From NCBI GenBank assembly GCA_026692665.1, contig JAPLOF010000062.1, forward strand, positions 1 through 64,000: 64,000 nt of DNA, given 5' to 3'. Within the stretch, counting starts at the first letter, position 1, and every line of letters begins with the position of its first letter. The notes beneath the pieces were generated by a model. The model did not search any database, was not told the DNA's origin, and saw only the letters and a program-made list of their open reading frames with translations. The translations under genes and the position numbers were made by a program. Origin of the DNA: Planctomycetota bacterium (GTDB lineage: Bacteria; Planctomycetota; UBA1135; GCA-002686595). Shown here one piece after another: positions 42,926-50,611 of the stretch.

Positions 42926-44236
42926 ATGACGAGCAACAGGATCAAGCTGACGCGTGCAACGATCGAGCGAGACTGTCTTCCGCCCGCGCCGGGCGAAGTC
43001 AACGCGAACGGGAAGCGCGTGCTGGAGCGCTTCTACTGGGACGATGAAGTGCGCGGCTTCGGCATCGTCGTGCGCGAGAAGAGTCGATCGTTCATCGTGC
43101 AGAAGGACGTCAAGGGTCGCTCGGTGCGCGTCACGATCGGGCGCTTCCCCGACTGGACCTCAGAGCAGGCGCGCAAGCGTGCGCGCGAACTCGTCGTGGA
43201 GATGGACAAGGGCGGCAACCCGAACCGACGCGAGCGCGAAGAGGCCGCGCGAGGCGTGACGCTCGCCGAGGCGATCGAGTGGCACAAGGAAGCGATGCGC
43301 GCAAGGGAGTGCGCCGAGCGTTCGATCGCGAGCGTGAGCTACGAGATCGGTCTGCACCTCGGCGACTGGCTCAAGCGTCCGCTCGCTGAGATCACGCCGA
43401 ACGAGTGCGCCACGCGACACCGACGCATCAAGGGCAAGTACGCAGCCAACCGGGTCATGCGCCTCCTCCGCGCCTGCTACAACACGGCGGAGAAGCGCCA
43501 AGGCGATCTCCCGAAGTGCCCGATCAAGGGAGTCACGTTCAACAAGCAACGGCGCAGGCAGGAGCCGATCTTGTGGAGCCAGCTTGCTGCGTGGGGCGCG
43601 AAAGTGGATGCGATCGGCAACCCGATCCGTCGCGACCTCCAACTGTTCGTGCTCTTCACCGGGCTCCGCAGCACGGACGCGCGAACCGTCCGCTGGGAGC
43701 ACGTCAACTTGGGCACCGAGCCGACGGTCCTGGGCCGCGTCGAGATTCCGCCGGGGTGCATGCATCGTCCGAAGCCCAAGGGAGGCGAGGATTGCGCGTT
43801 CACCGTGCCGCTCTCCGCGTTCGTCCTCGACATCCTCCGCCGTCGGCGCGCAGAGAACTCGCAGCTGTACCCCGACGACGGCGGCTGGGTGTTCCCAACG
43901 CGCGACATGCAAGGCGCGATCACGTACGTCCAGGAGATGAAGGAGCAAGTCGTCGGCCCCGACGGCAAAAAGGTTGGCAAGCTCCAATCTCCGCACCGGC
44001 TCCGCGACACGTTCGCGACCGCCGCGAGGGAGGCCAGCGTCGAGAAGCTCGCGCTCAAGGTCCTGATGAACCACAAGTTGCCCAAGGACGGCGACGGCGA
44101 CGTGACCGACGGCTACATCCGGAACTCGGTCGAGCACCTTCGCGTGTCCGTCGAGCGGGTCTCCGCGTTCCTCCAGGAACGGCTCTGGCCGAAGGGGCAC
44201 GTGCTCCACGCGGTTCCGCGCGCCGAGGCCGGATAG
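42926..44236 (+). CDS. int: Tyrosine-recombinase integrase
   Basis: This 436-residue integrase catalyses insertion and excision of the element. It has an N-terminal arm-DNA-binding domain (about 40-105, VRGFGIVVREKSRSFIVQK), a core-binding domain (about 112-200) and a complete catalytic set: R248 (TGLRSTDA), H357 and R360 (HRLRD), H383 (MNHK) and nucleophile Y397 (DGYIRN). The ATG at 42926 follows GGAG by about 7 bases; an upstream in-frame start at 42875 would run through the putative arm sites. It reads away from attL, and the element tRNA-Arg follows 52 bp later. Confidence 0.95.
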   Translation: MTSNRIKLTRATIERDCLPPAPGEVNANGKRVLERFYWDDEVRGFGIVVREKSRSFIVQKDVKGRSVRVTIGRFPDWTSEQARKRARELVVEMDKGGNPNRREREEAARGVTLAEAIEWHKEAMRARECAERSIASVSYEIGLHLGDWLKRPLAEITPNECATRHRRIKGKYAANRVMRLLRACYNTAEKRQGDLPKCPIKGVTFNKQRRRQEPILWSQLAAWGAKVDAIGNPIRRDLQLFVLFTGLRSTDARTVRWEHVNLGTEPTVLGRVEIPPGCMHRPKPKGGEDCAFTVPLSAFVLDILRRRRAENSQLYPDDGGWVFPTRDMQGAITYVQEMKEQVVGPDGKKVGKLQSPHRLRDTFATAAREASVEKLALKVLMNHKLPKDGDGDVTDGYIRNSVEHLRVSVERVSAFLQERLWPKGHVLHAVPRAEAG

Positions 44237-44288
44237 ACCCGGCTCTCCTTGGAGCGGCATCCTCCCGGGCGGTAGCCTAGGCGTGCAA

Positions 44289-44365
44289 GCGCCCGTAGCT
44301 CAGTTGGATAGAGCAGCTGCCTTCTAAGCAGCAGGTCCCTGGTTCGATTCCAGGCGGGCGCGCCA
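44289..44365 (+). tRNA. tRNA-Arg (anticodon UCU), element-borne intact copy
   Basis: The cloverleaf is perfect: acceptor GCGCCCG/CGGGCGC, D-stem GCTC/GAGC, anticodon stem GCTGC/GCAGC around CTTCTAA (anticodon TCT), T-stem CCTGG/CCAGG, discriminator G, encoded CCA. It reads the same codons as the broken host gene. Its 5' half is nearly identical to the host gene but its anticodon stem and T-arm differ, so it is not a simple duplicate. It keeps only TTCTAA of the 10-bp integration core, which could protect it from the element integrase. Confidence 0.96.
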
Positions 44366-44371
44366 CCTCAG

Positions 44372-44398
44372 CCGTGCCAAACGGGGCGACCGGCACGG
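44372..44398 (+). terminator. Candidate terminator after the element tRNA
   Basis: CCGTGCC (44372-44378) and GGCACGG (44392-44398) form a 7-bp stem starting 7 bp after the tRNA. The loop is 13 bases and no long T-run follows. Confidence 0.4.
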
Positions 44399-44513
44399 TG
44401 TTCGCACGAGATCGGTCTGCCTGCCGTTGCCGGTGCAGTTTCAGGAAGTGTAGCCTCGTCCCGGGAGGCGACGCTGTCACGCCCAAACATCTCAGCCGTT
44501 GAGGGAACCCGCA

Positions 44514-44885
44514 GTGCTCGTTGAACCTCCGCCCCCTCGAATCACTGCACTGCTAGATGACCTCGGCATCGACCCCGAGCAAGTCACCGTCTTGCGGAAG
44601 TCCGCGCTGAAGGTGAACGACACGCTTCCAACCATCTGGATCGTGGGAACCGTGGATCAGATTCTCCTGTGCTGCACCCATCGAACCCGAGGGCTATGGC
44701 ATCGACTCGCGAGGGCAGAGATCAACGAGGCACGTTCCGAAGCGACGGCCACGGGGCGGTTCCTGCTTCGGCTGATTCTGAACGCGGATCAGGACGACAT
44801 CGTGATTCCCTTTCCGGCGGGCCTCTCGATGACCGAGGCGAAGCTGATAGCCGCAACGCTGCCTACCGCAAGCAAGCGGACGTAG
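44514..44885 (+). CDS. Hypothetical protein, possibly PH-domain-like
   Basis: The protein has 123 residues from a GTG at 44514 (GAGGG about 9 bases upstream); a TTG at 44499 is an alternative. A beta-rich middle (TIWIVGTVDQILLCCTHRTRG ... FLLRLILNADQDDIVIPF in pieces) followed by a C-terminal helix recalls small bacterial PH domains, but the match is by eye and weak. It has no signal peptide or membrane segment. It lies between the element tRNA and the restriction gene. Confidence 0.5.
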   Translation: MLVEPPPPRITALLDDLGIDPEQVTVLRKSALKVNDTLPTIWIVGTVDQILLCCTHRTRGLWHRLARAEINEARSEATATGRFLLRLILNADQDDIVIPFPAGLSMTEAKLIAATLPTASKRT

Positions 44886-45028
44886 GCCCTCGGGTCGAAT
44901 CGGTTTCCCACCCACGATGCGCGTATCGGCGCTGATGTCCCCCGGCAATCGAGCGCCTGCCGGGATGCACGCGGGAGTTGGGGCCTCGGGCATGACAGCG
45001 CGGAGGCCACCCTGTAGCCTTCCTGGGC

Positions 45029-45778
45029 GTGTCAAACCTCGACCCGAAGCTGAAGGCCATCCTTGACGGCGTCAAGGGGAAGCGCGCCCGTACCGTCATC
45101 GACCACATTCTGAAGCACGGCTCGATCACCAACGAGGAGCTGAAGGACACCTACGGGTACAACCACCCGCCGCGCGCCATCCGAGACGTTAGGGAGAACG
45201 GCGTGCCCATCAAGACCGAGCGGATCCAGGACAGCACGGGCCGCAGCATCGCGCGGTACACGTTCGGTAGCCCGGATGAGATCGAGGATCACAAGCTCGG
45301 CGGCCGCCAAGTTTTCGCACGCGACCTCGTGGACAAGCTCTACGAGAAACAGGCCGGACGGTGCGCCCTGTCTGGTGTCCGGTACGAGCGGCGCTACCTT
45401 CAAGTTGACCACCGCATCCCGTACGAGGTCGCGGGAGAGGCGGACAGGGTAGCTGAGGGAAACGACACCGACGGCTTCATGCTCGTCAGCGGTGCAGCGA
45501 ACCGACAGAAGAGCTGGAGCTGCGAGCACTGCGCAAACCTGACCGGCGCGAAGGATGCCGAGGTCTGCTCTCGCTGCTACTGGGCGGCTCCGGAGAGCTA
45601 CAAACACATCGCCACGCGTGAGCTTCGCACGGTCAGCTTGACCTGGGAGGGGAAGGCCGTTTCCGAGCACGAGCGCTTGCTCAAGCAGGCCGAGGCGAGC
45701 GGGCTTACTCTGCCGGATTTCATCCAGCTGGTGCTTCGCAGATCACGCGGACTTGCCGAGGAGCGTGGCTTGCGATGA
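45029..45778 (+). CDS. HNH restriction endonuclease
   Basis: The 249-residue protein has an N-terminal winged helix (about 18-80, RTVIDHILKHGSITNEELKD). A beta-beta-alpha-metal HNH nuclease core follows: C112, QVDHRIP with D127-H128, and N158 in GAANRQKSW. A zinc ribbon (C165, C168, C180, C183) adjoins the core. Its 3' end overlaps the convergent adenine methylase by 36 bp, the arrangement expected for a type II restriction-modification pair. It starts at GTG 45029. The recognition sequence cannot be read off. Confidence 0.85.
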   Translation: MSNLDPKLKAILDGVKGKRARTVIDHILKHGSITNEELKDTYGYNHPPRAIRDVRENGVPIKTERIQDSTGRSIARYTFGSPDEIEDHKLGGRQVFARDLVDKLYEKQAGRCALSGVRYERRYLQVDHRIPYEVAGEADRVAEGNDTDGFMLVSGAANRQKSWSCEHCANLTGAKDAEVCSRCYWAAPESYKHIATRELRTVSLTWEGKAVSEHERLLKQAEASGLTLPDFIQLVLRRSRGLAEERGLR

Positions 45779-46555
45779 CTGGCCGGCAAAGACCTCGTAG
45801 CGTGTCAGCCCGAGGTGCGACGGAAGCTCCTCGCCGTAGGTCTTGTCCCCGGTTCGCCCGTCGTAGCTGATGATGTACGGAACGTGCCTCGCGTTCAGGT
45901 CTTCGAGCGCGCCGACGAACTCCGCATGGTCGAGCCCACGGATGTAGCGATGGTCGCGCGTGTTCGAAACCCCCTGGTAAGGCGGGTCCATGTACACGAG
46001 GTCGGCGGGTCCGGCTTGGGAGAGTACATCGCGGTAGTCGGCCTCGATTGCCTTCGCGCGTTCGGCCAGGAGCGAGGAAACCGCCAGGATGTTTGCCCTC
46101 ATCGTGGCCGGGCGCATTCCTCGCCGACGGTGGTCGGGGCTGTTGTTGAACTCCCCGCGCACGTTGTAGCGAACGGCTGCCTTGACGCAGCGGGCGAGGA
46201 TGTAGAGCAGGTCGGCCGGGCGCTGGTGCTGGTTGAACCTGAGGCGCACCTCGCTGTAGAAGTCCGGCTCTCGCCCTTCCTGAGAGGTCCACAGGCGCTC
46301 GTACTCATCGCAGAGGTCTTCGGGCTTCTCCAGGATCGACTTCCACAAGGAGACGAGCGGACCGTTGAGGTCGGCGAGCACGAAAGAGTCAGCACGCGCG
46401 TCCAAGGCGGCGGCGATGGTCAGCGCCCCCGATCCGGCGAAGGGCTCGTAGAGGACCCCAACCCGCTCCGGCATCCTAGCGAGGATGTCAGCGGCGAGCC
46501 GACGCTTGCTGCCCTGGTACGGGAACGGGTGCGGTATGGACTTGGGGCTATTCAC
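45743..46555 (-). CDS. D12-class (Dam-like) DNA N6-adenine methyltransferase
   Basis: The 270-residue protein has motif X FPYQGSKRRLA (11-21), SAM-binding motif I YEPFAGSGAL (36-45), YNVRGEFN (130-137) and catalytic motif IV DPPYQGV (190-196). It methylates adenine in a specific site and should protect the element host from the adjoining HNH nuclease. Start is GTG 46555, with no clear ribosome site, which may keep expression low. It is divergent from the HARE-HTH gene; the shared 54 bp contain a palindrome. Confidence 0.92.
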   Translation of the reverse strand: MNSPKSIPHPFPYQGSKRRLAADILARMPERVGVLYEPFAGSGALTIAAALDARADSFVLADLNGPLVSLWKSILEKPEDLCDEYERLWTSQEGREPDFYSEVRLRFNQHQRPADLLYILARCVKAAVRYNVRGEFNNSPDHRRRGMRPATMRANILAVSSLLAERAKAIEADYRDVLSQAGPADLVYMDPPYQGVSNTRDHRYIRGLDHAEFVGALEDLNARHVPYIISYDGRTGDKTYGEELPSHLGLTRYEVFAGQSSQATLLGKSA

Positions 46556-46588
46556 GGTTGATCAGGAGGTTGAATCGCACTCGCCGTT

Positions 46589-46606
46589 GGCATGCTGTAG
46601 CATGCC
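46589..46606. promoter_or_regulatory. Palindrome between methylase and HARE-HTH genes
   Basis: GGCATGC-TGTA-GCATGCC is a perfect 7-bp inverted repeat ending 3 bases before the HARE-HTH start codon and 33 bp from the methylase start. It is well placed as an operator controlling both genes, comparable to the C-boxes of restriction-modification controller proteins. Confidence 0.55.
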
Positions 46607-46609
46607 GGA

Positions 46610-46912
46610 ATGCCTGACGAGAAACAAGAGACGGCTCGATCATGGGCCGACGCGGCTGAACTCGTGTTGCGGAGATCGAACCGTCCGCTCCACGCCTACG
46701 AGATTTCCGAGCGTGCGATCGCATCGGGGCTTGTACCTTCCGGAGGAAAGACCCCGCACAAGAACGTGCAGGCAGCAATCTGGAAGGACCTCAACAAGCG
46801 CCGGGGCGGAGACTCGCCGTTCAGGATGATCGGTGAGGGGCGCGCGGGTAGGTACTATTGGCTCAAGGGGAGAGCGCTCCCCTCGGGCTGGTCTGCCCGC
46901 CCTCGACCCTGA
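46610..46912 (+). CDS. HARE-HTH domain protein
   Basis: The 100-residue protein is almost entirely one HARE-HTH winged-helix domain (SWADAAELVLRRSNRPLHAY, then GKTPHKNVQAAIWKDL and SPFRMIGEGRAGRYYWL). In known families HARE-HTH is fused to restriction enzymes, methylases or chromatin proteins and is proposed to sense DNA modification; a stand-alone copy beside a restriction-modification pair is notable. It may be the controller of the module, binding the palindrome over its own start. That role is inferred from position. Confidence 0.75.
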   Translation: MPDEKQETARSWADAAELVLRRSNRPLHAYEISERAIASGLVPSGGKTPHKNVQAAIWKDLNKRRGGDSPFRMIGEGRAGRYYWLKGRALPSGWSARPRP

Positions 46913-46923
46913 CCGACGACGCC

Positions 46924-47130
46924 CTACTTCTTCTGCCGGTTGTACGGACTCTGGTTCGTCGGCTTGAGCGACACGCTCTCCTCGTGCGCTTGCGATCGGA
47001 CCGACGCCTCCGTGCGGCCGAGCTTGAGGCCCATGACGCGGGTCGGCGTGTTCTCGTTCGCGAGCTTCCGGAGCTGCGCGTTCTCGGGCGGAGTCCAGGG
47101 CTTGCCGTGGTTCTTCGGGGTCTTCGTCAT
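46924..47130 (-). CDS. Small Myb/SANT-like DNA-binding protein
   Basis: The 68-residue protein starts at ATG 47130 with AAGGAG 6 bases upstream. It has KPWTPPENAQLRKLANENTP and a helix-turn-helix GLKLGRTEASVRSQA typical of a widespread family of tiny bacterial Myb/SANT-like proteins ending in SLKPTNQSPY. Its target is unknown. It converges with the HARE-HTH gene (11 bp between stops), so it may be part of element regulation. Confidence 0.7.
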   Translation of the reverse strand: MTKTPKNHGKPWTPPENAQLRKLANENTPTRVMGLKLGRTEASVRSQAHEESVSLKPTNQSPYNRQKK

Positions 47131-47536
47131 GTCGGGCTCCTTGTCGGTTCGGCGGCACGAGGCGCACCCTAACGGATAGCGAACAGCGTTTCTAGTCCGC
47201 ATCGAGCGAAAGCCGTGCGATTCCCGCATCCGGGACTCCAGCCACGCGACACTGGACCGTCGGAGTCGGGAGCCGACGGCGGGCCGCCCGAAGTCGTGGC
47301 GGGGCTGGCGGTCCCGGGTCCTGGGGTCGCCCAAGGAAGGGGCGGCAAAGGTCGGGATGCGCCCGGCGCTGGCGGACGCCGAGCCAGCCTCCGGGTGCTC
47401 CCCCGGTGCCAGCCCTGCGAGCGGCGGTCGCGACCCGACCTCGACTGCACCGAACCGGCCGAACGTATCAGGCGCGCCACGGGAGAGCGTCGCTCGCGCC
47501 TTGCCCTGGCCCCTTCGGACCGGAAGAATCCGGTCG
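47131..47536. other. Intergenic, 406 bp, no supported gene
   Basis: This lies between the divergent Myb-like and protease genes and must hold both promoters. Open frames here continue into the neighbouring genes from upstream but show no recognisable protein. No clear promoter consensus or hairpin was identified. Confidence 0.4.
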
Positions 47537-48754
47537 ATGGCCACCGACCCGAAGTACCTGCAACGTGCAAAGTTCTACGAGCAGATCGAGAAACGTCGGG
47601 GACGCCCGCTGATCGTCTACGCCACGAGCACTCGGCCAAACGTCGAGGGCATGATGGCGGGCGATGCTGTCCGAGAGTTCGTCGAGCAGATTCAGGCCAT
47701 CGGCAAGGCCGAAGCCGTTGACGTCCTGATCCACAGCTACGGCGGCGACCCGCTCGCGGCGTGGCGAATCATGTCAACGCTCCGAGAGACGTACTCGAAG
47801 GTCGGGGTCCTCGTACCGTTCGCCGCGTTCAGCGCGGCGACGGTTCTGTCCCTTGGCGCTGACGAGATCGTGATGCACCCGTTCGCGGCTCTCGGCCCGA
47901 TCGACCCGCAGATTCGTGCGCAGACCGCGCGAGGCGAGGTTCGATTCGCCTACGAGGACGTAGGTGCGTTCCTCAAGTTCATCAAGGAACAGGTCGGTGT
48001 CACGGAGCAGTCGTTCCTCACTCCGATCATGGACAAGCTGTTCGCGGTCGCGGAACCGTTGACGATCGGAGCGGCCCAACGCGCGAGCGATCTGTCGTCA
48101 GAGATGGGCGAGCGGATGCTGCGCATGCACATGACGAAGGGGAAGGACGCTGCACGATGCAAGGACATCGCGCAGAACCTGAACAAGAGCTTCTTCAGTC
48201 ACGGCGACGCTGTGTCTCGTGAGCGAGCGCGGACACTCGGCCTCCCCATCGCCAAACCCGACGAGGACTTGGAGCGCCTGATCTGGGGTGCGTTCTGCGG
48301 CTTGGAGGACTACATGGAACTCCAGTCAACGTTCCATCCCTTGACGGCCTTCATGAAGGACCCGCAAGCAGCCGGTACGTTGACGCCCGTTCCGCCGCTC
48401 GCGCTCCCGGCCGACACCCCTCCGGCCGTGCTCCAGCAGACCTGGAACCATGTGGTTCAGCAGGCACTCCAGCCCGGCAAGCCGAGTCCCGAGGTGCCCT
48501 ACGAAATCGTGAAGGTCGTGGTCGAGAGCCTGAGACGCTCGGCCGCAATCGTCGTCAAGGGGCGTGTTACGGCTGCGCGACTCGGGCAGGAGATCAAGGT
48601 CGGCGTCCTGGACGTTGGCGGCGGCTGGGAGGTCCTGCACGAGGCCAGGCAAGCCGGAAACGGGCTCCAGTCTCCCCGGCCTGGAACCGAAGAAGTAAGA
48701 TCGGGCGGAAGATCGCGCCGGGCTCGTTCGTCGAAGCCCGCCGAGCCCATGTGA
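47537..48754 (+). CDS. SDH-family ClpP-fold serine protease
   Basis: The 405-residue protein belongs to the serine dehydrogenase-proteinase (SppA/ClpP-fold) group. An N-terminal crotonase-like core of about 220 residues shows VDVLIHSYGGDPLAAW (oxyanion loop) and FAAFSAATVLSLGADEIVM, where the Ser in SAAT is the likely nucleophile; GPIDPQ follows. It has no signal peptide, so it is cytoplasmic. The second half is helical and unassigned. The stop overlaps the start of a 79-residue protein (GTGA), so the pair is co-translated. A defence or toxin-like role is possible but unproven. Confidence 0.8.
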   Translation: MATDPKYLQRAKFYEQIEKRRGRPLIVYATSTRPNVEGMMAGDAVREFVEQIQAIGKAEAVDVLIHSYGGDPLAAWRIMSTLRETYSKVGVLVPFAAFSAATVLSLGADEIVMHPFAALGPIDPQIRAQTARGEVRFAYEDVGAFLKFIKEQVGVTEQSFLTPIMDKLFAVAEPLTIGAAQRASDLSSEMGERMLRMHMTKGKDAARCKDIAQNLNKSFFSHGDAVSRERARTLGLPIAKPDEDLERLIWGAFCGLEDYMELQSTFHPLTAFMKDPQAAGTLTPVPPLALPADTPPAVLQQTWNHVVQQALQPGKPSPEVPYEIVKVVVESLRRSAAIVVKGRVTAARLGQEIKVGVLDVGGGWEVLHEARQAGNGLQSPRPGTEEVRSGGRSRRARSSKPAEPM

Positions 48755-48990
48755 TGGAAACCTCCAGCCACTTCCACTACAGCCCGTACCTCCTCGACTC
48801 CGCCTCGGAGACGAAGACGTGGGTTGCCACCGTGGGGAACGTCGTCAGCTACGGCATCTCCTCGACCTCGGACGAGGTTGAGATCCAACTTCCGTTCGAG
48901 TTGGTGGATGACGAGGCGAGCCCCGAGACGCCGATTCCGTGGTTGGGCCAGGCGGCGCGAATCCCGGAAATCGAGCTGACGCTCGGGTAG
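48751..48990 (+). CDS. 79-residue protein coupled to the SDH protease
   Basis: This small, acidic, soluble protein (DEVEIQLPFELVDDE, PIPWLGQAARIPEIELTLG) is predicted mainly beta. It starts at GTG 48751 (an ATG follows directly) in a 4-bp overlap with the protease stop, so it is very probably produced together with it. It could be a substrate, adaptor, inhibitor or antitoxin-like partner. No family was recognised. Confidence 0.65.
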   Translation: MMETSSHFHYSPYLLDSASETKTWVATVGNVVSYGISSTSDEVEIQLPFELVDDEASPETPIPWLGQAARIPEIELTLG

Positions 48991-49025
48991 TTCCGATAGC
49001 CCGGCCGACGTTCGCTGAGCGGCCC

Positions 49026-49703
49026 CTACTCGTCGAGCCCAGCAAGTCGGTAGCGGAGCTTCCGCATCGCGCGCTTCTCGATCTGGCGGATGCGTTCGCG
49101 CGTGCGGGAGAAGTGGCGTGCGACCTCTTCGAGGGTTCTCGGCCCGCCGCCATCGAGCCCGAAGCGTAAGCGCAGCACCTCCGCGTCACGTGGGCGCAGC
49201 GTCACGAGCGCCGACTCGATCCGCTCCCGGAGCAACGCGCGCTCCGCACCGTCCGCCGGGGCCTCCGCGTTGTCGTCGCCGAGCGTGCTCGCGAGCGAGG
49301 TTGAATCGTCATCGCGGCCGAGGGGCGCATCGAGCGAGACGGTCCTCGGACCCTCCCGATGCCCTTGCATCGTCGAGAACCTGGACCGCTTGCTTGCGAG
49401 GTCGCGTTGGATCGCGGCACGGGCCCACCAGAAGAACGCCGTGGCGAACGCTCCACGCGACGGATCCCAGCGTTCCGCAGCGGCAATGAGACCGAGGTAC
49501 GCGGTCGAGCGAAGCTCCTCGAACTCGCGGCCCGTGTACAGGTAGCGGTTCGCGATCCACGAGCACAAGCCGATGTGCTCTTCGATCAAGGCGTCTCGTC
49601 GTCGTCGCGCGAACGCGGCGCGTTGCCCAGCGAGCAGACGAGCACGCGCCTCCGGGTCGCTCCACTGGCGCAACGCCGAAGCGCGGAGCGTTGCGGGACT
49701 CAA
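49026..49703 (-). CDS. Sigma-70-family sigma factor carried by the element
   Basis: The protein has 225 residues from a TTG at 49703 that overlaps the upstream stop (TTGA). Region 2 is FEELRSTAYLGLIAAAERWDP ... AFATAFFWWARAAIQRDLA (in parts). Region 4 is LRPRDAEVLRLRFGLDGG plus RTLEEVARHFSRTRERIRQIEKRAMRKLR, close to group 1-3 sigma factors rather than ECF. Regions 1.1 and 3 are reduced. It ends the minus-strand arm and could switch on element genes; the cognate promoters are unknown. Confidence 0.85.
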   Translation of the reverse strand: MSPATLRASALRQWSDPEARARLLAGQRAAFARRRRDALIEEHIGLCSWIANRYLYTGREFEELRSTAYLGLIAAAERWDPSRGAFATAFFWWARAAIQRDLASKRSRFSTMQGHREGPRTVSLDAPLGRDDDSTSLASTLGDDNAEAPADGAERALLRERIESALVTLRPRDAEVLRLRFGLDGGGPRTLEEVARHFSRTRERIRQIEKRAMRKLRYRLAGLDE

Positions 49704-50047
49704 GCGGACAAGCGCTCGGCGTGCTCGCGGACTCCGGCCGTGTCGAGGCGTTGTCCCGCGAGGTTCACGATTCGGGCGCGCACGTCCTCGCGGCCTGCGA
49801 TCGCCCAAGCCATGTCCGCGTCGTGAAGCATGATGACCGCCTCCGGGTCGTCGAGTCGTGCGCACCACCCGTCGGCGCTCGGCGCTCGGCCGTGCGTGAC
49901 GACAAGAGCCGCGCCAAGGCTCGCACCGGGCTCGGCCCGTGCAAGTCGCTCCAACGCGGAGAAGCCCATCGGCCGACCGAACTGCCGGTTGTGGGCGTCG
50001 GCAGCAGCGATCACGCGGCGCGTCGCGATGGAGAGACGGTCCAGCAT
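49700..50047 (-). CDS. Hypothetical small protein upstream of the sigma gene
   Basis: This is a soluble protein of 115 residues. Its first 30 residues (LDRLSIATRRVIAAADAHNR) resemble the opening helix of ClpA/ClpC N-domains, but the rest does not clearly match. The start directly abuts the stop of the 50048 gene (TAG then ATG) and its end overlaps the sigma gene, so it is tightly coupled on both sides. An anti-sigma or adaptor role is conceivable from position only. Confidence 0.6.
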   Translation of the reverse strand: MLDRLSIATRRVIAAADAHNRQFGRPMGFSALERLARAEPGASLGAALVVTHGRAPSADGWCARLDDPEAVIMLHDADMAWAIAGREDVRARIVNLAGQRLDTAGVREHAERLSA

Positions 50048-50611
50048 CTAGAGACCCTGCGCGTAGGCGTAGGCGTTGCGCACGACGGGATCCTCCGTGA
50101 GCAGCCGTGCGACAGCCTTCTCGATCGACTCGCCCTCGCGTCGGCGGTGTCGCGCGCTCTCGACGATCAGGGGCCACACCTTGTCCTCGCGCTTCTCGAC
50201 GAGTTCGCGCTCCTCCGCTCGGTCGGCGCGTTCGCCTTCGTCGTACAGCTTCGCCATGCGCGGATCCTCGGCGAGGAGTCGCGAGAAGGTGACAGCGACG
50301 CTCTCGCCCTGGCGGGCCTCGCGCTTGGCGAGGTCGAACATCCCCTCCTCGGCTTGGGCCTTCGACATGCCGCCCGAAGCGCGCGCGCGATCCTGGACAC
50401 GCTGCGACGCGAAGTGCAACGCCTCGACCTTCGGGTTTCCAGCGTTCATCACGCGCGCGAGAGCGTGGCCGAGGTCCTCGCCGATCGCTTGCTCGTGACG
50501 CGCAACGTCCAAGATGGAGCCCTCGTACTCGGCGGCGGGGAATCTCGGCTCCTGTCCGTCATTCATCACGGCCATGGCGTCGCTTAGGATCTCTTCGTGT
50601 GTTGCGGTCAT
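50048..50611 (-). CDS. Hypothetical protein with repeated helical module
   Basis: The 187-residue, charged, helical protein holds at least three copies of a module of about 36 residues: about 30-60 (ARHEQAIGEDLGHALARVM), 95-130 (AKREARQGESVAVTFSRLLAEDP) and 148-187 (ARHRRREGESIEKAVARLLTEDP). The same module occurs in the neighbouring gene. Similar AFxRLxxxP-type helices occur in some phage proteins, but I cannot name a family. It overlaps the upstream gene by 4 bp. Confidence 0.6.
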   Translation of the reverse strand: MTATHEEILSDAMAVMNDGQEPRFPAAEYEGSILDVARHEQAIGEDLGHALARVMNAGNPKVEALHFASQRVQDRARASGGMSKAQAEEGMFDLAKREARQGESVAVTFSRLLAEDPRMAKLYDEGERADRAEERELVEKREDKVWPLIVESARHRRREGESIEKAVARLLTEDPVVRNAYAYAQGL

